A DNA stretch of 64,000 nt, taken from positions 248,001-312,000 of the forward strand of contig JAOCPU010000011.1 in assembly GCA_035772785.1 (NCBI GenBank), in the 5' to 3' direction. Positions 56,675-64,000 of the stretch are shown here, piece after piece. The position numbers and the translations under genes were made by a program. The DNA comes from Phlebiopsis flavidoalba (lineage: Eukaryota; Basidiomycota; Agaricomycetes; Polyporales; Phanerochaetaceae). Each line of letters begins with the position of its first letter. Position 1 is the first letter of the stretch. A model generated the notes under the pieces. That model had not been told where the DNA came from. It did no database searches and saw only the letters and a program-made list of their open reading frames with translations.

Positions 56675-58163
56675 ATGCAGCTCCTCAGCAAGGTCTTGCT
56701 CTTCCTCGTGGCCACCAGCCTCGGTGTCGCTCATGCCGAAGTCTCCTCTTCTGGCACAACCCTGGTCGTGGGCGGCCTGTCCTACTTCATACCGGGCACG
56801 CCTGTCGCCGAGCTTTCGATCGCGAAGACTGGCAAGGCCTTCAATTCCAGCGGATCCCTGGTTCCCTTCACCTTCGTCAGTCCCTCAGGCGGAAGCTTCA
56901 GCGCACATGATATGGCCACAGTCGTCGCCAGTAATGGCGCATCCGACGATGTGTGGTCCCTCGGACTTCTTGAAATGGAGAACTGGTGGTTCACGAGAAC
57001 TTCGCTGCCAGGTACGTCTTACTGTTCCACACCATATTGGTGTAGTGACTTATTCCGTCACATAGTTCGACAAGTTCCCGACGACTATCTTGTTTCCCCG
57101 TCGACACCTGGGGCTACAGAGCTTGACCCTCACCACCCCTCCCGCGAACGACACTGCATTCCGGCACTTCTTGTTCAACGCATTCATCAAGAAGCTCGAA
57201 GGCTTCCTCGGCCTAGCCACTCGGACGGACAGATCAACATTGACAGCGATGTGGGCCCGCCATAGCCCGCTCATCGCCAAACGCCTCTCAACCCACCGCG
57301 CTCCCCCTCAAGCCAGACCGTACTCAACACTACCTACGCGGAATCTCATCACCTTGGACCAAATCGAGCTCGATCGCCGACCCATTCATCGCTGAATTAT
57401 AAGCCGCTTGCGCGGAATGGACGCACGGCCCTTCATTAACCGGCGCCGCCTTTGCTCGTTGGAACTACGGCAGGAGCCTTCCCGCTGGCCGCAAGGAAGA
57501 GGCTGTCGCACAACCCAAGACTTGAGTGTAATTCATGAACTGGTTACAAGACAGCGTTATGAACGGGCACGAACAAGGAAACTTGCTCGAATGCTATCTT
57601 CCTGTACCCTCAGAGCTCTGGTAGACGACGAACTACCGCAACCAGTACATCAGGTATGACCGCTCATCTCTGCCTTATCTCGCTTTACGAGAAGTGCGCA
57701 TCATCACAACCTACCCAGCCCCCCAACCGCACCGTTCGGCTTCAGCTCGGGCCGTATCTCTGTGCATTCTGAAGTCCCGGACATGGTTGTTCCGAGTACG
57801 TGTTACTTCTCATCTCTAATGACCTTGCAACACCGACACGCCCTTGTTTTGCAGTCGGCGAGATCGCGTACAACTCCACTATCAGCCTGACCACCGAAAA
57901 GCTCCCGGTGACGATCAGCTTCTTGGCCCAGAAGAATTGCGTAAGTCGTCGCAACTTTTATGTCTTTGCCATGTCCACTGACGGACGCGCTACGACAGGA
58001 CTTGATGCTGTTCAGTCTCTTCGCCGCTTTGCAGGATGCTGGTATACTCCGGCCCTGTCCAAACTGCCAGACGCTGTCGCTTGAGGTCGTAAAATTACTT
58101 TATTATCTCGGGTTATTTCCTACATGGACTATATTGGATGGAATGCTAGAGGCTCAGAGCTAG
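56675..58163 (+). pseudogene. Secreted fungal amidase with the catalytic core missing
   Basis: Amidase-signature enzymes hydrolyse amides with a Ser-cisSer-Lys triad. The ATG at 56675 opens the signal peptide MQLLSKVLLFLVATSLGVAHA, then GTTLVVGGLSYFIPGTPVAE and ASDDVWSLG, typical of the N-terminal extension of a group of fungal amidases. After one intron (57012-57068) the next coding block is FPTTILFP and FNAFIKKLEGFLG, which belongs downstream of the catalytic domain. Then follow INGAAFARWNYGRSLPAG, EFMNWLQDSVMNG, FSSGRISVHSEVPDMVV, GEIAYNSTISLTTEKLPVTI and DLMLFSLFAALQDAGILRP (to about 58070), the normal C-terminal order. The GSS(G)G signature stretch and flanking roughly 250 residues are absent. 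Frameshifts affect 57190-57650. I infer that the gene cannot encode an active amidase unless the sequence lost about 750 bp in assembly. Function otherwise inferred from family. Confidence 0.72.
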
Positions 58164-58842
58164 AGACGTTCGCGGGTGTTGGAAACGCCCCCCCAGAGCC
58201 TCTCGAGCTACCAGTAACAAGTACTTACGCTGTGTAACGACAAGAATGTCAGAATAATGTGTAATACCGTGTGTTGAGAGATTTACCGCGTACATGAATT
58301 CGAGGCAACCCAGGAAGCGCATAGCCTCGTATTTCTTTCTTCGCCCGAGACGTCCAGTCAAGAGTGCCCACTCGGGGAATCGAAAAGTGAACGACGGAAT
58401 CGTGTGAATACATTGCCTTTATAGAGCAGTAGGCGCCTTCTCGTTCTCGGTATATTCCCCCGAAGTTGAGCTCTTTGTTGGGTAACTTGCCGTTCTCTCA
58501 TTTCCTTCTTGCAACCTCGACAGCTACCCGAAGAGCTACGGTATGCACGTCCACTTCATCACCAATGCCCATGGAGAGGGTGCACAAAATAGAGTGCGGG
58601 CACTGTTGTCTGGCTTCCAGATACCGTTCGTTAGGGCATAATGGTGCGTGACTGTCTTAATAGTGGGTATACAGTAGACTTATGCTCGTATAGCTACATC
58701 TTCTACTCTAGTACTTGGGTTTATTCTCGACTCATGCTGAGATAATACGAATTGGCGCATCCTCGCGCTGTTTTTACATTCGTTAGCTCGGCCTTGCGAG
58801 AAAACTGAAAAAAGAAAGATCAGGCCCCGAGGACGGGCCAAA

Positions 58843-60330
58843 CTATCTGACATATTGCTTTGGACGCAGGAATAGCATGAGTGTACCGCACACCACGAAT
58901 ATCGCCTGAAAGCTCATTCTGTCAGCATCTCTCCGGGCTCACAAAGGGAAGAGACTTACTGCAGACAACCAGAATATCGCACCAGGCATCTTCTCGAGCG
59001 TGGCCCCAAAGAGCGGGAAGAATATGGGGCTACGGAGGGCCACCGCAAGAGATGTCAGCACAGAGACACCAGCCAGGACTCGTCCCATCTCATTCTGCGG
59101 CGCGCCGATGGTCACAAGTGCTTGCATGGAGGGCAACGCAGGTGCACCCAGCGAACCGACCGTGGTCGCTGTGAAGAACTGTCAGTGCACGCTCGGAACG
59201 AGTGGTGGTGATGCGTTACCTATATTGACTTCCAGTGCGTTACGGCTTCGCCATAACAGGAGCATACCAATTGCGTCTATGAAGAGGCCCAGGCGGACCA
59301 TCACGAGCTCGCGAGTCACCGATGCCTGGTCGACCTTAGGCAGTACGTCAAGGTCTTGGTCGCTGAACAAGTTTGATTCAGCTGCTGTGTTCTCTTCGGG
59401 GGCCTCTGGGAGTAGGGGTGTTCGCTCGTCGGCGGATGCTGCGGGCGTTTCTGTCCTCGATTGACTCCGCCGTTTCAGCCAGTGGTCCAGACAGGCGAGT
59501 ACAGCGGGCAAGATCAAGAGGACGGTGACCGCCCTGCTGATTGACATGACTGCCCAGATAACTCCAGCCTGTTACGACTCTGTCAACGCGAATGTCTCTA
59601 TGCTTTGGAAGAAGATGGACGTACTTCACTGGGGCTAAGACCGAACTGGGAGTCGCAGTATGGTACTATAAAGTCGTAGGTCCCTCCTGCGAGGATCGTG
59701 CCCAATATTCCGATGCAGGGGAGCAGGAGGATATGGTTTGTCGCGATGACCCTAAGGGGTTCGACAAAGGTGCGAACCATGAGACGCATAATGGGTTTGC
59801 GCGCGTGTGTGTTCTCCGAGGAGGCCGAGAGTACCGAGAGAATGCTACTTGTCTCCCTTTCTCCCGAGGGAATACGGGTCTCGCGCAGCACGAAGACGAG
59901 GTAGAGGAGGTACATTGCCCACATGGCCATAGTGACCATGTAATTGGTTGCGTACATTGTGCGGTTGGTCAACGGGGCGCTGATGAGGGGTCCGACGGCG
60001 CCGCCTGTCCAAAGCATGACCAGTGAGAGGCCCAGAAGCCAGGATCGCTCGGTTGGCCGCGTCGTGTCCGCGATGAAGGCGTTTTGGGCTGAAATGAGAA
60101 CCGTGAAGCCTCCACCGAGCCCTTGGAGCACTGCTCCGGCTTGCAATATCCACGGACGCCGCAAGACGGCGTTCAAGGCTTGTCGGCCGCGACCTCGTGG
60201 ATAAGTGCTACAGTTACGATTCACACAAATGTACGAGCTCACCACAGACGACGAGCCAGGAGTCCCCGAGGGCATTCAGAGTCGAAGCGAGTAGTAACAC
60301 AGCGGTTCCCTCTGGTGATGATTTCCCGTT
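58843..60330 (-). CDS. MFS transporter, tandem copy A, 5' truncated
   Basis: A general-substrate MFS permease. Reading from 60330: EGTAVLLLASTLNALGDSWL (a helix), RRPWILQAGAVLQGLGGGFT with VLISAQNAFIADTTRPTERS (loop before helix 5), and LGLSLVMLWTGGAVGPLISA. Next come TNYMVTMAMWAMYLLYLVFV, LRETRIPSGE, and a cytosolic loop rich in Ser with RTFVEPLRVIATNHILLLPC. GTYDFIVPYCDSQFGLSPSE starts the second half, then MSISRAVTVLLILPAVLACL, MVRLGLFIDAIGMLLLW, and GRVLAGVSVLTSLAVALRSP with FFPLFGATLEKMPGAIFWLS. It ends IFVVCGTLMLFLRPKQYVR at TAG (58843-58845). The N-terminal 80 or so residues (helix 1 and the motif A exon seen in copy B) are absent and no in-frame ATG precedes the first block, although a TATA-like TTTATAAG lies just upstream. 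Substrate unknown. Confidence 0.8.
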
Positions 60331-60534
60331 CAATTGAATGTATGCTTATAAACATGGAGCATTTCCCGAGATCGCGGCGGTAAAAACATGGCCTTAATGC
60401 AATCATGAATGATACCGTAGTCAGACCATTCGATTGCCCTTAATCTCCAATTCTTACCTGCAATTGAGCTCTCGAATAAAATCTGACTGCTTGCTCAGAT
60501 CAAAAAAAGGCTCCGGTTCCTAATGCTGGACAGG

Positions 60535-62358
60535 CTAACATGGGCGCAAGAAGAACATGAGGGTGCTGGAGAGCAAAAAAGAATGGCCTATCATCGGCCA
60601 ACCATGAATACTCATCTTCACTAGTAACTGAGAACCTGGAATAGTACTTACAGCAGACAGCACCGTAGATCGCGCCTGGGACTTTCTCCAATGTCCGCGT
60701 GGAAAAGTGGGGGGGGAAGAAGATCGGCGTGCGCAGAGCAACACCAAGCGACTCAATAATGGTTGACCGCGGCAACACTCGCCCAACTTCAATCTAGGCG
60801 GATGAGAGCATAGCTAAGTGAGGCCTAGCAATGGTGTGATGAGAGCTTGTAACGATGGGCTCTCGCGGGTGTGCTCCCATAGAGCCGATCGCGGTCGGGC
60901 TGTAGATGTGGGATTAGAAGAGGTGAGGATGTTCGTGAAGACGATGTTTACCTATGCTGACCTCCACGATACTGCGACCCTCTCCAGATGAGTAGCATCC
61001 CCCGTGGCGTCAATAATAAGGCATATTCGGCTTATCATAAGGTCTCTTGCGACGGGTGCCTGTTTGACTGTTGACTCTGCTGCAAACGTTTGCTTCGTCG
61101 GCCACAGGAGCGCTCTCGGCGTGCCGTTCGCCTCCAGGCAATAATGGCGTTCGTTCGCTGTTGGGAACCGGTCGGTACGGTATGAGGTGCTTGGTTTCCC
61201 CTTGTGTACCTCGAGAAGGCGGCAATTATGAGTGGAAGTACCACGATCAGTGAGACGGCTCTAGAGATAGACAATACTGCAGATATTGCAGCAGCCTAGT
61301 GTATTCAGAATGATGCAGCCGCAGCATGAAAGAATGCACACCACACCTCGTTCGGACGCATACCGAACCGGACGTCACAGTATTGTATGATGAGAGAAAG
61401 AGAACCCAGGGCTACAATCAATCCCAGAAGTGCAAGACAGGGGAAACAGAATGGCGCGGGTCGCTATGACTAGCCTCAAAGGCTCAATAAAAAAACGCGA
61501 ACAAGGAGCCGACCTGCAGGCTTGGCTACGTCGTCTCCGGAGTCGGCTGACCGCGTCGAAGAGACGCTACTTGAATCAGTACTCCTGGGTAGAATGCGGG
61601 GTTTCCCGTAGAAAGAAGACGATATAGAGAATATACACCATCCACAGGATGGATGCCGAGGCATAAAATCAAGGTGTAGAGCTTTCGTTCAACAAGAGGA
61701 GAGCTGAGGAGCGGGGCCGATCGCGAGACCGGTCCAAAGCATGACGGAGGATAGACCGAGGTACCAGGATCGTTTTTTTCGGGATCGGTGGTATCAGCTA
61801 TGAAAGCGTTGTGGGCAGAAAGTGGTACAGAATAGCCTCCACCAAGTCCTTGTACTACGGCTGCAAGCTGGATAGTCCACGGGCGGCGTAAACCTTGGAC
61901 TGAAGCTACGAAAGGATTATGAGATCTAGCGCCAAACAGATAGAAGGAAGTGCTCAGGTACTGACTGCCAAGCGAGTAGCCAAACGCAGCCCAGTACATT
62001 GAAGAACGCCACGAACATAAGAGCTCGCCTCCGACCCTTGAAGTCGGAAAGAGTGCCATAGGGGCCGGCGACAACTATGCCCCATGACCGTGATGATCCC
62101 GGTGAAAATAGCTATATCCACAGTGTATGCCTTTTGCACTGGTGGGGACCTACACAGATCCTCTGAGTCTGAATCCAGCAACGGCGTAGCGTAGCGTTAT
62201 TGCTCGCAACGGATCGCGCGGAATATATAGAGTAACGGGAGATCGGAGGCGGCCATGATCAATGTCCTGAACAAATGCTGGGAACAGGATTGCTGCTGGA
62301 TGTGTGCGCCATCGAAAAGAGTCTGCTGTGAGGACGTGTCGTTGCCGTTGCTTGCCAT
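60535..62358 (-). CDS. MFS transporter, tandem copy B
   Basis: A paralogue of the copy at 58843-60330, complete at its 5' end. The start MASNGNDTSSQQTLFDGAHI at 62358 leads to LYIFRAIRCEQ and LLDSDSEDLCRSPPVQKAYT, then VDIAIFTGIITVM and the motif A exon, read with a slip as YGTLSDFKGRRRALMFVAFF. RRPWTIQLAAVVQGLGGGYS and SAHNAFIADTTDPEK (61890-61780) match copy A closely, as do LLSSPLVERKLYTLI and, after the central loop, MSISRAVSLIVVLPLIIAAF (61274-61215). The end contains LGVALRTPIFFP, TLEKVPGAIYGAV and LSSTLMFFLRPC at TAG (60535-60537). Its central part (60900-61500) is more decayed than copy A: the regions for helix 7 and after are short. It may be functional or decaying. Confidence 0.75.
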
Positions 62359-64000
62359 GTCGAGTCGGACGCATGTGGGGAGCGGGGAAGTGCAGAAGAA
62401 GGCGAATTGAGAATGCCCCACAGCGTCACACGACGGTCGCCTGAATCCACGCCACACAGGTGCCATTGCAAAACGTTTGAACTTTGTCGAACGCCATTTG
62501 AACTCACCGGGGATGGAGGAAGTGTTCCGAACACAGAGAATTATCGCGAGGAGGCGCCAATCGAGCGCCAATTACCAAAGTGTCCGGCTCGAATGGTACT
62601 CGTATGGCACGCCAATACCTCCTTTCATCGCTCGAGCGAGTTCCCAAAAAATCCCGTAGAGCGAAAATTGGCGGAGATCCTTTTGGTTTACAACACCGTG
62701 TGATGGACTGTGAGCGATTTCCTGGAGCGGGATTGCGCGAAACAAGGTATATGCCCGGGTAATTCCGTTGATTCCACTGACACGTGGCAAACAAGTGCCC
62801 AGCTCTAGCGATCAAGTTAGAAACATGTCGCAGAGATATAAGCTCAAGCATTTGCTAATAAAGATGTCTTTCATTGGGAAATCCACTCGTCGCTTTTCTT
62901 ACTGCTTCGCAAATCAATGAATTGACGTGACGAGAGTCGCCAGCCTGTAGCGCCTGTGCACGTGGCAAGTCGCGCGGCCACCGATCAAAATAATATTAAT
63001 ATTGGGACTTTCAGTAGACGCCTACAAAGATTCTCTTTCTTTGCGGCCAGTTTGATTTTATTCTAAACGTCCTCCATTCTTTACGCAGTCCATTCAAATT
63101 TCTTTTGTGAAGTCTTTTGCCCAACGTAGCCACATTTGGATTGCAAATCATCCATCTTTGAGCCGTTCATTGGTGTCATCGACGAGCAAGGTTACCGCCT
63201 TGGGCGGCCAAAATGGCCTATGTTTGCAATTCTATATCAAATGAGCACGGTGAACGTCACGGATATCCTTAGGGTATATCTCTGAGAGTTTAAGGTGAGA
63301 AACGTCCCCTCGGGCATTTACCTTTTCGCTCACTTGGCGCGCGGTAGGATGCCTGGTGAAAAAGGTTCATTTTTCTCCCGCCCATGACCTGTCAAACTTC
63401 TACATTTCGCCACAGGGTTTACACACTGAGCATGTCGAGCCAAGAGTTTTTTATTTCTCAGTCATTGCCATTCCGCTGCCGAACCCTCGATGTGATAAAT
63501 CCATTCAGTTTAATCTCCACGCTAGACCGCCTTGTGTCTCACGAGATGTGGTGGCAAAGTACGTTCCATCCCAACGACTCCACTCCTATTGAAACGGGAC
63601 AGTTAAAACTCCACCATGCATATGCGAATCTAGCCTCGAAACTGATAGGTGCTGTACATATAAAAAGCCTGCTGTACTGTCATCGTCAACGCGCACCTCG
63701 TTTCGAGTGCATCCCCCACATATCTTTTCAACATGTCCAACAATTGTTTAGCAGTTACGAAGACTGGCAGCTCATGACCATCGCCGCTCAGGCATAGCTA
63801 GTGTTTTCACAGATGACTCTCGAGACTATCTCCTTCTCCAAGAGGCAGACATTGTCTCTCTACATGGTCGATGACCCTGTCCCACCGAGGCATACTTCTG
63901 AAGAACGCCAAGGGCCCGTGCAAGGACCTTCAAATCTTTTACGGGAAAGGATAAGTCGAGGTATGACACCCTAATGTATGTCCAGATAGGCGGAGGTAAG
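62359..64000. other. Intergenic region with a possible gene start at the right edge
   Basis: Most of this region has no recognisable gene. Near the right edge a TATA-like ACATATAAAAAGC at about 63655-63667 precedes an ATG at 63732 (MSNNCLAVTKTGSS, then a stop or splice). A second ATG at 63811 gives MTLETISFSKRQTLSLYMVD and continues DDPVPPRHTSEERQGPVQGP toward 63972. These could be the first exons of a plus-strand gene running out of the window, but I do not recognise it. Confidence 0.25.

Overview
The window is nuclear DNA of a filamentous basidiomycete, most likely an Agaricomycete. Introns are short (about 50-60 nt) and frequent, with GT...AG borders. Genes lie close together on both strands. 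Several belong to families concentrated in Agaricomycetes: DUF6533-type membrane proteins, a fungal amidase and a CE8 pectinesterase. There is no bacterial operon structure, and I found no tRNA, rRNA or CRISPR array.

Layout. 1-14 kb: VTS1 (SAM-domain RNA-binding protein, +), a DUF6533 membrane protein (-), three small Tyr/Pro-rich protein genes (-), and a 1.6-kb element with inverted-repeat ends (11.8-13.4 kb). 14-17.9 kb: no recognisable gene, but a 19-bp minisatellite. 17.9-33 kb: a housekeeping block with NAD-glutamate dehydrogenase (-), a damaged cytochrome P450 (-), mitochondrial processing peptidase beta (-) divergent from ETF beta (+), a family III CoA-transferase (+) and an Aurora kinase (+). 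33.4-36.1 kb: a Stealth-family sugar-phosphate transferase (-). 37.9-42.5 kb: a tandem pair of DUF6533 genes (-). 44-48 kb: a Pep12-type syntaxin (-) and a secreted pectinesterase (-). 48.9-53.5 kb: a tandem pair of MFS sugar transporters (+), the second badly eroded. 53.8-55.5 kb: a further DUF6533-type gene (+). 56.7-58.2 kb: a secreted amidase lacking its catalytic core (+). 58.8-62.4 kb: a second tandem MFS pair (-), one copy missing its 5' end.

How the genes relate. Mitochondrial metabolism is well represented (ETF beta, MPP beta, NAD-GDH, possibly the CoA-transferase), and MPP beta and ETF beta share a bidirectional intergenic region. The 37-62 kb part is an accessory zone shaped by local tandem duplication followed by decay.

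Caveat. Almost every conserved gene, including single-copy essential ones, is broken by single-base frameshifts although the protein similarity and splice sites continue on both sides. This suggests uncorrected sequencing indels more than biological decay. CDS boundaries below are therefore gene spans that include introns and frameshifts, not continuous reading frames. Family assignments come from motif recognition by eye; no database search was run.
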